DNA from: CAIKZZ01 sp035604595
Lineage (GTDB): Bacteria; Pseudomonadota; Gammaproteobacteria; Steroidobacterales; Steroidobacteraceae
Direction of reading: 5' to 3'
Assembly: GCA_035604595.1 (NCBI GenBank)
Contig: DATNIE010000012.1
Coordinates: forward strand, 1 to 64,000
Length of the DNA stretch: 64,000 nucleotides
Shown here: piece after piece, positions 8,711-17,441 of the stretch
Layout: every line of letters starts with the position of its first letter
Position numbering within the stretch: position 1 is the first letter of the stretch
Notes under the pieces: generated by a model
Database searches by the model: none
Seen by the model: only the letters and a program-made list of their open reading frames with translations
Told to the model about the DNA's origin: nothing
Made by a program: the position numbers and the translations under genes

Positions 8711-8722
8711 TAAGCTCGAGCA

Positions 8723-9565
8723 ATGAACTACCGCCACGCATACCACGCCGGCAACTTTGCGGACGTGTTCAAGCACGTCGTGCTCGCCGCCATGCTCGAT
8801 CAACTCGGCCGCAAGCCGGCCCCGTATTTCTACCTCGATACGCATGCGGGCCGCGGCATGTATCTGCTCGCTGCGGCCGAGACCCAGCGCGCCGGCGAAT
8901 TCCGCGACGGCGTGCTGCGAATTCTCGAGGCGCCGCTCCCACCACCACCGGTGGCGCGCTACCTCGAGCTCGTCCGGGAGCTCGGCTACGAAGACGAAAA
9001 ACTAGTGGCCTACCCTGGATCGCCGCTGATCGCGCTCGGCTGCATGCGGGGCGATGACCGGGCGGCGCTCTGTGAGCTGGAGCCCGGCGAGACAGCGGCT
9101 CTCAGAGGCGAGCTGCGGGGCGACCTGCGGGCGCAGATTCACGAGCGTGACGGCTACGAGGCGCTGACGGCGCTGCTGCCACCGCGCGAGAAGCGCGGGC
9201 TCGCGCTGATCGACCCGCCGTACGAGGCGCCCGATGAGTTCGAACGGCTGAAGGCGGCGCTGAGCGCCGCTCTCGCCCGCTGGCCCGCCGGAGTGTTCGC
9301 GACCTGGTACCCGATTACGCAGGGTGATGCCGCCGGCCGATTTCTGGAGCGGATGGCAGCCACCGGGATACGCCGCCAGCTAGTCGCCGAACTGTGCGTG
9401 CAGCGGGACGACTCGCCGGGAGGCCTCAACGGCGCCGGCCTGCTGATCATCAATCCGCCGTGGCAGCTCGATCAGATCCTCGCGCCCGCGCTGCCGTGGC
9501 TCAAGGAGCGACTCGCGCCGACCGGCCGCGGACGCTCGCGCATCAGCTGGCAGGTGCCCGAGTAA
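8723..9565 (+). CDS. rlmJ: 23S rRNA (adenine-2030-N6)-methyltransferase RlmJ
   Basis: Methylates A2030 of 23S rRNA. The 280-residue product starts with the diagnostic MNYRHAYHAGNFADVFKHVV and has THAGRGMY (SAM-binding region), then LIDPPYE with the DPPY catalytic motif of N6-adenine methyltransferases at about 164-170, and FATWYPI. Length equals the E. coli protein (YhiR/RlmJ). It is the only gene between hemF and hemB and is probably transcribed with one or both. Confidence 0.92.
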   Translation: MNYRHAYHAGNFADVFKHVVLAAMLDQLGRKPAPYFYLDTHAGRGMYLLAAAETQRAGEFRDGVLRILEAPLPPPPVARYLELVRELGYEDEKLVAYPGSPLIALGCMRGDDRAALCELEPGETAALRGELRGDLRAQIHERDGYEALTALLPPREKRGLALIDPPYEAPDEFERLKAALSAALARWPAGVFATWYPITQGDAAGRFLERMAATGIRRQLVAELCVQRDDSPGGLNGAGLLIINPPWQLDQILAPALPWLKERLAPTGRGRSRISWQVPE

Positions 9566-9655
9566 TCGCGGCGGGCGATCCCCGATGACATGGCCGGGCC
9601 GCTTGTGCTGAGATTGGCTGACGGCGGCCGCGGCCCGCGCCGGAACGCCTGACTT

Positions 9656-9660
9656 AAGGA
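9656..9660 (+). promoter_or_regulatory. Shine-Dalgarno AAGGA fixing the hemB start
   Basis: AAGGA lies five bases before the ATG at 9666 but directly touches the in-frame ATG at 9660. Only the downstream codon has workable spacing, so hemB should start MRPIPGSF rather than two residues earlier. Confidence 0.6.
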
Positions 9661-9665
9661 TGCCC

Positions 9666-10682
9666 ATGCGCCCGATCCCCGGTTCATTCCCCCGTGTCCG
9701 GATGCGGCGAATGCGCCGGGACGCGTTCTCCCGGCGCCTGATGCGCGAGACGCGCCTGACGACCGACGACCTCATTTACCCGATGTTCGTGATCGAGGGT
9801 CGCGGCCAGCGGGTCCCGGTGGAGTCGATGCCCGGCATCGAGCGCGTCACCATCGACGAGCTCGTCAAGGAAGCGGCAGAACTCGTCCGGCTCGGTGTGC
9901 CGGCACTGGCGCTGTTCCCGGTACCGGACGCATCGACCAAGTCGCTCGACGGCGGCGAGGCGTGGAACCCGCAGGGCCTCGTGCAGCGCGCGGTGCGCGC
10001 CGTCAAGGCCGCAGTGCCCGTTGTTGGCCTCATCACCGATGTCGCGCTCGATCCCTACACGACCCACGGCCAGGACGGGATCATCGACGCGGGCGGCTAT
10101 GTCGTGAACGACGAGACGGTCGCCGCCCTGGTGCGCCAGGCGGTGTCGCACGCCGCGGCGGGCGCCGATGTGGTGGCGCCCTCGGACATGATGGACGGAC
10201 GCATCGGCGCGCTGCGCGAGGCGCTCGAGGCGGCCGGCCATATCCATACCCGGATCCTCGCCTATTCCGCGAAGTACGCGTCCGGGTTCTACGGGCCGTT
10301 CCGCGACGCGGTCGGCTCGGCCGGCAGCCTCGGCAAGGCCGACAAGCAGACCTACCAGATGGATCCGGCGAACAGCGACGAAGCCCTGTATGAGGTCGCG
10401 CTCGATCTGGAGGAAGGCGCCGACATGGTGATGATCAAGCCGGGCATGCCGTATCTCGACATCGTCCGGCGCGTGAAGGACGAGTTCGGCGCGCCGACCT
10501 TCGTCTACCAGGTCAGCGGCGAGTACTCGATGCTCAAGGCAGCCGCTCAGAACGGCTGGCTCGATGAACGCAAGGTCGTGCTCGAGGCGCTGACCGGGAT
10601 CAAGCGCGCCGGTGCGGACGGCATCCTGACCTACTTCGCAAAGGACGCCGCCCGCTGGCTCGCGGAGCCCTCTGCCCAGTGA
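9666..10682 (+). CDS. hemB: Delta-aminolevulinic acid dehydratase (porphobilinogen synthase), magnesium type
   Basis: Condenses two 5-aminolevulinate molecules into porphobilinogen. The Schiff-base lysines are visible as Lys203 in SAKYASGFYG and Lys258 in MIKPGMPYLD. The metal region reads DVALDPYTTHGQDG (125-138): aspartates stand where zinc-dependent enzymes carry cysteines, as in the Pseudomonas aeruginosa Mg-dependent enzyme. The enzyme is therefore expected to need magnesium rather than zinc. The 338-residue length and the aspartate-containing APSDMMDGRIG block are normal. The stop overlaps the aroE GTG start by four bases, so the two are translationally coupled. Confidence 0.95.
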   Translation: MRPIPGSFPRVRMRRMRRDAFSRRLMRETRLTTDDLIYPMFVIEGRGQRVPVESMPGIERVTIDELVKEAAELVRLGVPALALFPVPDASTKSLDGGEAWNPQGLVQRAVRAVKAAVPVVGLITDVALDPYTTHGQDGIIDAGGYVVNDETVAALVRQAVSHAAAGADVVAPSDMMDGRIGALREALEAAGHIHTRILAYSAKYASGFYGPFRDAVGSAGSLGKADKQTYQMDPANSDEALYEVALDLEEGADMVMIKPGMPYLDIVRRVKDEFGAPTFVYQVSGEYSMLKAAAQNGWLDERKVVLEALTGIKRAGADGILTYFAKDAARWLAEPSAQ

Positions 10683-11521
10683 CCGCTATGCGCCCGCTGC
10701 CGGATCGCTATGCGCTGATCGGGCATCCGGTCAGCCACAGCTGGTCGCCGTTCATCCACGGCATGTTCGCCCGCGCGACGCAGCAGCATATGCAGTACCG
10801 GCTGATCGACGTGGAGCCCGACCGCTTCCGCGCCGAGACCGTCCAGTTCTTTCTCGGCGGCGGCAGCGGCCTCAATATCACGGTGCCGTACAAGCAGCCG
10901 GCGGCCGAGCTTGTGAACGAACTGACGCCGCGGGCTTCCGAAGCACAGGCCGTCAACACGATCCGCACCAGTCCCTCGAGCGAGCTCATCGGCGACAACA
11001 CGGACGGCGTCGGTCTGGTGATCGACCTCGAGGAAAACCTCCAGCTGCCGCTCGCCGGCCGCCGGGTGCTGATTCTCGGTGCGGGCGGCGCAACGCGCGG
11101 CGTGCTCGGGCCGCTGCTCGCGCGACACCCCGCCGTGGTCGCGATCGCAAACCGCACAGTTGCGCGCGCCACGCAACTCGCGGCCGAATTTTCCTGGAAG
11201 GGACCGATCGCGGTGAGCGGCTTCGAGACGGTCGAGCCGCGTGCCTTCGACATTATCATCAACGCGACGTCGGCCAGCCTCGACGGGGCGGTGCCGCCGC
11301 TGGCCCCGGCGGCGATCGGCCCTGCGACCGTGTGCTACGACATGGCCTATTCGAAGGGCGACACCCCGTTCACGCGCTGGGCGCGCGAACGCGGCGCGGC
11401 GGCCAGCTACAAGGGCTGGGGCATGCTGGTCGAGCAGGCTGCCGAGTCGTTCCTGGTCTGGCGCGGCATCCGCCCGCCGACCCGGCAGGTGCTCGAGCTG
11501 CTGACCGCGAACGGGCGTTAG
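10679..11521 (+). CDS. aroE: Shikimate dehydrogenase
   Basis: Reduces 3-dehydroshikimate to shikimate with NADPH in the aromatic amino acid pathway. The 280-residue protein shows the substrate site GHPVSHSWSPFIHGMFA, the catalytic Lys in NITVPYKQPA, the Asp in GDNTDGVGL, and the nucleotide-binding ILGAGGATRGVL with NRT downstream. It starts at a GTG overlapping the hemB stop; an ATG three codons later is the alternative. It converges with the gamma-carbonic anhydrase gene with only nine bases between, and the aroE-yrdA pairing is also seen in enterobacteria. Confidence 0.95.
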   Translation: MTAMRPLPDRYALIGHPVSHSWSPFIHGMFARATQQHMQYRLIDVEPDRFRAETVQFFLGGGSGLNITVPYKQPAAELVNELTPRASEAQAVNTIRTSPSSELIGDNTDGVGLVIDLEENLQLPLAGRRVLILGAGGATRGVLGPLLARHPAVVAIANRTVARATQLAAEFSWKGPIAVSGFETVEPRAFDIIINATSASLDGAVPPLAPAAIGPATVCYDMAYSKGDTPFTRWARERGAAASYKGWGMLVEQAAESFLVWRGIRPPTRQVLELLTANGR

Positions 11522-11530
11522 CAGCGCGGA

Positions 11531-12064
11531 TCAGCGCGGCGCGCGGTAGGCGTCCTTGACGCGCACATAGTGCGCCGCCGTATACCTGAGACTGTCGACC
11601 TCACGATCGGTCAGCACCCGGGCCTGGCGCGCGGGATTGCCGACCCACAGCGTCCGAGCCGGCAGGCTCTTGCCGGGCGGCACGACACTGCCGGCACCGA
11701 TCAGCACCTCGTCCCCGATGCTGGCGCCGTCGAGCACGATCGACCCCATGCCAACGAGGCAGCGGCTGCCGATCGTGCAGGCGTGCAGGATGGCGTTGTG
11801 GCCAACCGTCACGTCCTCGCCCACGATGAGCGCCAGCCCGCCGGGCGAGTAAGGGCCGTCATGCGTCACGTGCAACACGCTGCCGTCCTGCACATTGGTG
11901 CGCGCCCCGACCGCGATTGAATTGATGTCGCCGCGGATCACCGCCATCGGCCACACCGAGACGTCGTCGCCCAGCACGACCCGGCCGATGACGGTCGCCT
12001 GCGGATCGACGTAGACCCGTGCGCCGAAGGTCGGCGACACCCCGTCGAAGCTGCGGATGTTCAT
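11531..12064 (-). CDS. yrdA: Gamma-carbonic-anhydrase-like hexapeptide protein (YrdA family)
   Basis: A 177-residue left-handed beta-helix protein built from hexapeptide repeats (ATVIGRVVLGDDVSVWP and similar). Histidines in VLHVTHDG and VGHNAILH occupy the places of the three zinc ligands of gamma-class carbonic anhydrases, so a trimeric metalloenzyme is likely. Many YrdA-type proteins show little carbonic anhydrase activity, so the reaction is not assured. It lies 13 bases downstream of glutathione reductase on the minus strand and is likely co-transcribed with it. Confidence 0.9.
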   Translation of the reverse strand: MNIRSFDGVSPTFGARVYVDPQATVIGRVVLGDDVSVWPMAVIRGDINSIAVGARTNVQDGSVLHVTHDGPYSPGGLALIVGEDVTVGHNAILHACTIGSRCLVGMGSIVLDGASIGDEVLIGAGSVVPPGKSLPARTLWVGNPARQARVLTDREVDSLRYTAAHYVRVKDAYRAPR

Positions 12065-12077
12065 CGCGACGCGTTCC

Positions 12078-13424
12078 TCAGCGTAGCGTCACGAGTTCTT
12101 CGGCCGCCGTCGGATGGATCGCGACCGTGTCGTCAAGATCGCGCTTCGTTGCGCCCATCTTCAGCGCCACGGCGAATCCCTGCAGCATCTCGTCCGCGCC
12201 CTGGCCGATGACGTGCAGGCCGACGATGCGCTCCTCGGCTCCGACGCACACGAGCTTCATCTCGGCACGGCGCTTATGGCTGGTGAGAGCGTAGTACATC
12301 GGCACGAACCCCGCCGTATAGACGCGCACCTCATCCCCGTAGAGCTCGCGCGCCGCCGCCTCGGTGAGCCCGATCGTGCCGATCGGCGGGTGGCTGAAGA
12401 TCACCGTCGGTATCAGCTCATAATCGAGGTGCCGGTCCGGGCTCGCGCCGAACAGCCGATCCGCGAGCCGTCGGCCCGCGGCAATCGCCACCGGCGTCAG
12501 CGCCTCGCGTCCGGTCACATCGCCGATCGCGTAGATGCCGGGAATATTGGTGTTCTGAAACGTGTCGGTGATGATCGCGCCGTCGTCGTACAGCTCGACT
12601 CCGGCACGCGCGATATCCAGCGTCGCGGTGACTGGCCGCCGGCCAATCGCCCACAGCACGCAGTCGAAGCCCCCGACGCTGCGCCCGTCGGCAAGTTCAA
12701 GCCCGGTGCCCTCGGCCGTGCCCCGCAGCGCTGCCGGCGTCGCGTGCGTCACGAGCTCGATGCCGTCGGCGCTCATCTCCCGCATCAGTGCGGCCGACAG
12801 CATGACGTCGAAGTTCCTGAGCAGCCGGTCGTGGCGGAAAAATGCCGTAACCTTGCTGCCGAGCGCAGCGAACGCAGCGGCGAGCTCGGCCGCGACGTAG
12901 CCGCCGCCGACGACCGCGACGGTCCGCGGCCGCTGCGCGAGCTCGAAGAAACCGTCCGAGGTGATGCCGAGCTCGGCGCCGGGGAGCGCCGGCACCTGCG
13001 GTCGCCCGCCGGTCGCGATGGTGATGTGCGGCGCGGTCAGCACCGTGCCACCGACGGCGATCGTGTCGGTGCTGAGAAACCGCGCCGCGCCCTTCAGCCA
13101 GTCGACGTTCTTCGCCTCGAGATTGGCCGCGTAGACGGCGTTCAGCCGCGCGACGTAGGCATCGCGAGCGGTCTTGAGACGCGGCCAGTCGTGGCCGCGC
13201 AGCTCGAGGTCGAATCCATAGCCCCGTGCGTCGTCGGCCGCGTGCGCAAGCATGGCGGCGTTCCACATCAGCTTCTTGGGTACACAGCCGACGTTGACGC
13301 AGGTGCCGCCGAGGCGGTGCGGCTCGATGACCGCGACGCGGGCGCCATGATCGGCCGCGCGCTGTGCGGTCGCGAGCCCGCCGCTGCCGCCGCCGATGGC
13401 AATGTAATCGTAGTGTATGGGCAT
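12078..13424 (-). CDS. gor: Glutathione-disulfide reductase
   Basis: FAD flavoenzyme that reduces oxidised glutathione with NADPH. The 448-residue product starts MPIHYDYIAIGGGSGGLA (FAD loop), has the redox-active pair Cys42/Cys47 in GGTCVNVGCVPKK, a second nucleotide fold near GGGYVAAELA, and ends with the dimer-interface AIHPTAAEE carrying the catalytic His437. Cysteine positions match E. coli Gor exactly. The ATG at 13424 is chosen from the FAD motif; upstream in-frame codons are not conserved in character. It diverges from the oligopeptidase gene, and a TATGAT hexamer on the minus strand (13456-13461) may be its -10 box. Confidence 0.93.
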   Translation of the reverse strand: MPIHYDYIAIGGGSGGLATAQRAADHGARVAVIEPHRLGGTCVNVGCVPKKLMWNAAMLAHAADDARGYGFDLELRGHDWPRLKTARDAYVARLNAVYAANLEAKNVDWLKGAARFLSTDTIAVGGTVLTAPHITIATGGRPQVPALPGAELGITSDGFFELAQRPRTVAVVGGGYVAAELAAAFAALGSKVTAFFRHDRLLRNFDVMLSAALMREMSADGIELVTHATPAALRGTAEGTGLELADGRSVGGFDCVLWAIGRRPVTATLDIARAGVELYDDGAIITDTFQNTNIPGIYAIGDVTGREALTPVAIAAGRRLADRLFGASPDRHLDYELIPTVIFSHPPIGTIGLTEAAARELYGDEVRVYTAGFVPMYYALTSHKRRAEMKLVCVGAEERIVGLHVIGQGADEMLQGFAVALKMGATKRDLDDTVAIHPTAAEELVTLR

Positions 13425-13527
13425 CGTTGCGCGTACCGGCATGCCGACAGCCTCAATCATAGTCCGGCGGCCGGCCGCCGCGCGCGCTCTGGTACGATTC
13501 TGCCGTTCGCTGCCGCCAGGATCGCCG

Positions 13528-15549
13528 ATGGGAAACCCGCTGCTCGCCACCGGGGGCCTGCCCGACTACGCTGCCATTCGCGCCGAGCACGCCGAGCCCG
13601 CGGTCCGCGCGCAGCTCGCGGCCAATCGTGCGCGCCTCGTTGAGCTGCTCGCGCAGGCGCAGCCGACCTTCGCGACGCTGGTCGAGCCCTTCGAGGAGCT
13701 GCAGCATCGGCTCAATCGCGTGTTCGCGCCGGTGAGTCACCTGAACGCGGTGGCCAACTCCGACGAGTTGAGGGTCGCCTACAACGCCTGTCTGCCGCTG
13801 CTGGCCGAGTACCAGACCGAGGTGGGACAGAACGAGCGGCTGGCCCGTGCCTACGAGACGATACGCGAGCGGGAGGGCGCGCGGCTGACGGGGGCCCAGC
13901 GCAAGGTTCTGGAGTACGCGCTCCGCGAGTTCCGGCTCGCCGGCGTCACGCTCCCCCCCGCCGAACAGCTGCGCTTCAAGGCGTTGATGCAGCAGCTCGC
14001 CCAGTTGCAATCCAAGTTCGAGGAACAGGTACTCGATGCGACGCGGGCATGGTCGCGCCCGGTCGCCGATGCGGCGCTGCTCGAGGGCCTCCCGGCGCAC
14101 GTCCTCGAGCGCGCATCGGGCGCTGCGCGCGAGCGCGGCGGCGATGGTTGGCTGCTGACACTGGACCAGCCGACGTACCTCGCAGTCATGACGCACGCCC
14201 ACTCCGAGCAGCTGCGGCGCGAATTCTACGAGGCGTGGGTCACGCGCGCCTCCGACCGCGGCCCGCTGGCGGGCCGGTTCGACAACGGCCCGGTAATCGC
14301 CGACATCCTGCGGTTGCGGCACGAGGCGGCGGGGCTCCTCGGCTTTGCGAATTTCGCGGCGTTGTCGCTCGCGACCAAGATGGCCGGCAGCACGCCTGAG
14401 GTGGTGCGGTTCCTCGAGGATCTCGCGGGGCACTACGTGCCGGCCGCGCGCCGCGAGTTCGCGGAACTTGAGGCCTTCGCCGGCCGCGCGCTCGCTGCCT
14501 GGGATGTCGCGTACTACGCCGAGAAACTGCAGCAGCAGCGACATGCGGTATCAGAGGAAGCGCTGCGCCCCTGGTTCCCGCTGCCGCGGGTGCTGGCGGG
14601 GCTTTTTGAGATCGCGACACGCCTGTACGGCATCCGCATCCGGGAGCGCGACGACGTTGCGCTCTGGCACGCCGATGCGCGCTACTTCGAGATCCACGAT
14701 GCCGGCGGCGAGCTGGTCGGTGGCTTCTATGCAGATCTGTATGCACGTGACCGCAAGCGGACGGGCGCCTGGATGGGCGAGGTGACGGTCCGCAAGCGGC
14801 TCGCGGGCGGCAGCGAGCGGCCGGTCGCGAACCTGGTATGCAACTTCGCGCCGCCCTCTCCCGGTCAACCGGCGCTGCTTACGCACGCCGACGTATTGAC
14901 GCTGTTCCACGAGTTCGGGCATGCGCTGCATCACCTGCTGACGCGCATTGACTACCCGAGCCTGGCCGGCATCAACGGCGTGCCGTGGGACGCGGTCGAG
15001 CTGCCGAGCCAGTTGATGGAGCACTGGGCGTGGCGCCCGGAGGCGGTGCCGCTGGTGTCGGCGCACGTGACGAGCGGTGCGCCGCTCCCGGTGGCGGTGC
15101 TCGAGCGGCTGCTCGCGACCCGCACGTTTCATGCCGGCCTTGCGGCCGCCCGGCAGCTCGAGTACGCACTGTTCGACTTCCGGCTGCATTCCGCCGGCAA
15201 TCAGCCCGCCACGCTCGTGGATCTCGAGCGGATCCTCGGCGAGGTCCGTCGCAGCGTCGGCGTCGTGCCGGCGCCCGGGTTCAACCGGTTCGCACATAGC
15301 TTTCTGCACGTGTTCTCGGGCGCCTACGCTGCGGGCTACTACAGCTACAAATGGGCCGAGGTGCTGGCGGCCGATGCGTTCGCGGCGTTCGCGGAATCCG
15401 GGATCTTCGATGCCGCGACGGCACGGCGGTTCCTCGATGAGCTGCTGTCGCAGGGAGGGCGCTGCGACCAGATGGAGGCCTTCATCGCGTTCCGCGGGCG
15501 CCGGCCGGACGTTCAGCCGCTGCTCAGGCAGGACGGGATCGCCGCGTGA
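13528..15549 (+). CDS. prlC: Oligopeptidase A (M3 family zinc metallopeptidase)
   Basis: Cytoplasmic thimet-type oligopeptidase that degrades peptides, including cleaved signal peptides. The 673-residue protein carries the zinc motif LFHEFGHALHH (His461, Glu462, His465) and the third ligand Glu491 in WDAVELPSQ. Length and layout fit PrlC/OpdA. The ATG at 13528 has AGGA six bases upstream. Its end overlaps the GTG start of exonuclease III by four bases, so the two are coupled. The 103-base spacer to gor holds both divergent promoters. Confidence 0.93.
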   Translation: MGNPLLATGGLPDYAAIRAEHAEPAVRAQLAANRARLVELLAQAQPTFATLVEPFEELQHRLNRVFAPVSHLNAVANSDELRVAYNACLPLLAEYQTEVGQNERLARAYETIREREGARLTGAQRKVLEYALREFRLAGVTLPPAEQLRFKALMQQLAQLQSKFEEQVLDATRAWSRPVADAALLEGLPAHVLERASGAARERGGDGWLLTLDQPTYLAVMTHAHSEQLRREFYEAWVTRASDRGPLAGRFDNGPVIADILRLRHEAAGLLGFANFAALSLATKMAGSTPEVVRFLEDLAGHYVPAARREFAELEAFAGRALAAWDVAYYAEKLQQQRHAVSEEALRPWFPLPRVLAGLFEIATRLYGIRIRERDDVALWHADARYFEIHDAGGELVGGFYADLYARDRKRTGAWMGEVTVRKRLAGGSERPVANLVCNFAPPSPGQPALLTHADVLTLFHEFGHALHHLLTRIDYPSLAGINGVPWDAVELPSQLMEHWAWRPEAVPLVSAHVTSGAPLPVAVLERLLATRTFHAGLAAARQLEYALFDFRLHSAGNQPATLVDLERILGEVRRSVGVVPAPGFNRFAHSFLHVFSGAYAAGYYSYKWAEVLAADAFAAFAESGIFDAATARRFLDELLSQGGRCDQMEAFIAFRGRRPDVQPLLRQDGIAA

Positions 15550-16334
15550 CGGCGCGCACGTTCAACCTCGCCACCTGGAACGTCAACTCGCTGAAGGTGC
15601 GCCTGCCGCACCTCGAGCAATGGCTCAGCACGGCGGGCGTCGATGCGCTCGGCCTGCAGGAAACGAAGGTCACCGATGGCGACTTCCCCGGCACGGAAGT
15701 CGAGCGCCTCGGGCTCACGGGTGCCTGGCACGGCCAGCGTACCTACAACGGCGTTGCGCTCTTCGCGCGGGCCGGAGTGCTGGACATCGTCCGCGGCATA
15801 CCGGGATTTGCGGATGAGCAGGCCCGAGTGATCGCCGGCACCATCCAGGGCGTCCGGGTGATCGACGTGTACGTACCGAACGGACAGAGCGTCGGCTCCG
15901 ACAAGTTCCAGTACAAGCTGCGGTGGCTCGAGGGCCTGCGGAGCTACCTTCAGGACGCGATCGGCCGCCACGAGCAGCTCGCAGTGATCGGTGATTACAA
16001 CATCGCTCCCGAGGACCGGGACGTCCACGACCCGAAGGCCTGGGAGGGCCAGGTGCACGTGAGCCCGGAGGAGCGTGCCGCGCTTGGCCGGCTTCGGGAC
16101 CTAGGCCTCGTGGACGTGTTCCGGCGGTTTCCGCAGGCCGAGCGCACGTTCAGCTGGTGGGACTACCGCGCTGCCGCATTTCGCCGGAATGCGGGTCTGA
16201 GGATCGACCTGATCCTGGCGAGCCCACCCCTCGCCGAACGCTGCACGGCCTGCCGGGTGGACCGGGAGCCCCGCCGCTGGGAACGGCCCTCAGACCATGC
16301 TCCGGTGGTCGCCACCTTTGACTTATCGGCCTGA
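15546..16334 (+). CDS. xthA: Exodeoxyribonuclease III
   Basis: Mg-dependent AP endonuclease and 3'-5' exonuclease of base excision repair. The 262-residue protein has every conserved block: NLATWNVNSLKVR, LGLQETKVTD (catalytic Glu), RTYNGVAL, IGDYNIAPEDRDVHD (Asp/Asn), WWDYR, LRIDLILAS and PSDHAPVV (final Asp-His). It starts at a GTG overlapping the prlC stop. No repair partner lies nearby; coupling to the peptidase appears positional only. Confidence 0.95.
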   Translation: MTARTFNLATWNVNSLKVRLPHLEQWLSTAGVDALGLQETKVTDGDFPGTEVERLGLTGAWHGQRTYNGVALFARAGVLDIVRGIPGFADEQARVIAGTIQGVRVIDVYVPNGQSVGSDKFQYKLRWLEGLRSYLQDAIGRHEQLAVIGDYNIAPEDRDVHDPKAWEGQVHVSPEERAALGRLRDLGLVDVFRRFPQAERTFSWWDYRAAAFRRNAGLRIDLILASPPLAERCTACRVDREPRRWERPSDHAPVVATFDLSA

Positions 16335-16412
16335 CATATCCCCGCCGGCGACCGCCAAATCGTGACGCCGAACTGGCGGGGCCGGCGAATATGCGCATAA
16401 ACTGCCTCGACC

Positions 16413-17441
16413 ATGAGCAGTGTCCCCGCCGGGCGTCCTCGGTTCTCGCGCTATCGGCGCAGCGACTTCGACGTCACGGACACGATCCAGGTGAGTTCGA
16501 CGGCAGCCGTCACGCGCGCCGTCGCCGAGCTGTTCGCCGCGCAATGGCCCGGGCAGCCGTTCGCCCCGCTCGAGACGGCGCTCGGCACCTTCGATGCGCT
16601 GTTCACCGGCAAGCTCGCCGGCTACAACGGCGTCGACACCGTGTATCACGACCGCCAGCACACGCTCGACGTCGTGCTGGCGATGGCGCGGCTGCTGGTC
16701 GGCTATGAGCGCACGGTCGGCGCCGACCAACGCCTCGGCTTTGATCGCGCCGCGATGGGTCTCGTCACCGCCGTGTTTCACGATGCCGGGTACATACGCG
16801 AAACCGGCGATACGCGCCGAAACGGCGCCGAATACACCAGCTCGCACGTCAGCCGCTCGGCCCGGTTCCTGATGCGGTTTCTGCCGACGATCGGCATGGG
16901 CGACTGGGTGCCGGTGGCCACGCGGATCGTGCACTTCAGCGGCTATGAGGTTCCGTTCGCCGAGATCCATCTCGACGACTGGCGCGACCGCAAGGCCGGC
17001 CACTTGCTCGGCACTGCCGATCTGATCGCGCAAATGGCGGACCGCTGCTATCTCGAGAAGTGCCGCGACCGCCTGTACCCGGAATTCGTGCTCGCGGGCG
17101 TCGCGACCGGTTATGACGCGGGTGGCGAGGTGCGCGTGCGGTACGGCTCCGGCCTCGACCTGCTGCGGCATACGCCGGAGTTCGTGGCCCGCACCAAGCG
17201 CGAGCGTCTCGACGGGGAGTTCGGCAGTGCCTACCGGTACCTCGAGCTGCTGTTCGATGGCCAGAATCCCTACCTACAGGCGATCGAGCAGCACCTCGCG
17301 TTCCTGCAGCGGGTGCTCAAGAGCGAGAACTGGCCGCTGCTACGGCGCAATCCGCCGTGCTTCACCTACGATCCGAACCCGCTGCCAAACGTACGCCAAC
17401 TGATGCTCGGCCACCTGCGGGAGCTGTGGGGCCGCGGTTGA
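16413..17441 (+). CDS. HD-domain phosphohydrolase-like protein
   Basis: A 342-residue soluble protein. The motifs YHDRQHTLDV, VFHDAGY and GTADLIAQMADR fit the metal-binding H...HD...D pattern of HD/PDEase folds, as in cyclic-nucleotide phosphodiesterases, but I cannot assign a substrate. No sensor domain or membrane segment is visible. It is followed by a short-chain dehydrogenase whose TTG start overlaps its TGA, which argues for one transcript. A GGDEF/EAL gene lies 1.7 kb away, but nothing ties this protein to cyclic di-GMP. Confidence 0.65.
   Translation: MSSVPAGRPRFSRYRRSDFDVTDTIQVSSTAAVTRAVAELFAAQWPGQPFAPLETALGTFDALFTGKLAGYNGVDTVYHDRQHTLDVVLAMARLLVGYERTVGADQRLGFDRAAMGLVTAVFHDAGYIRETGDTRRNGAEYTSSHVSRSARFLMRFLPTIGMGDWVPVATRIVHFSGYEVPFAEIHLDDWRDRKAGHLLGTADLIAQMADRCYLEKCRDRLYPEFVLAGVATGYDAGGEVRVRYGSGLDLLRHTPEFVARTKRERLDGEFGSAYRYLELLFDGQNPYLQAIEQHLAFLQRVLKSENWPLLRRNPPCFTYDPNPLPNVRQLMLGHLRELWGRG

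Noticed and set aside
13425..13550. N-terminal extension of glutathione reductase by 42 residues
   Set aside because: The extension is Arg/Ala/Gly-rich, precedes the FAD loop that should be near the N-terminus, and would run into the divergent prlC start.
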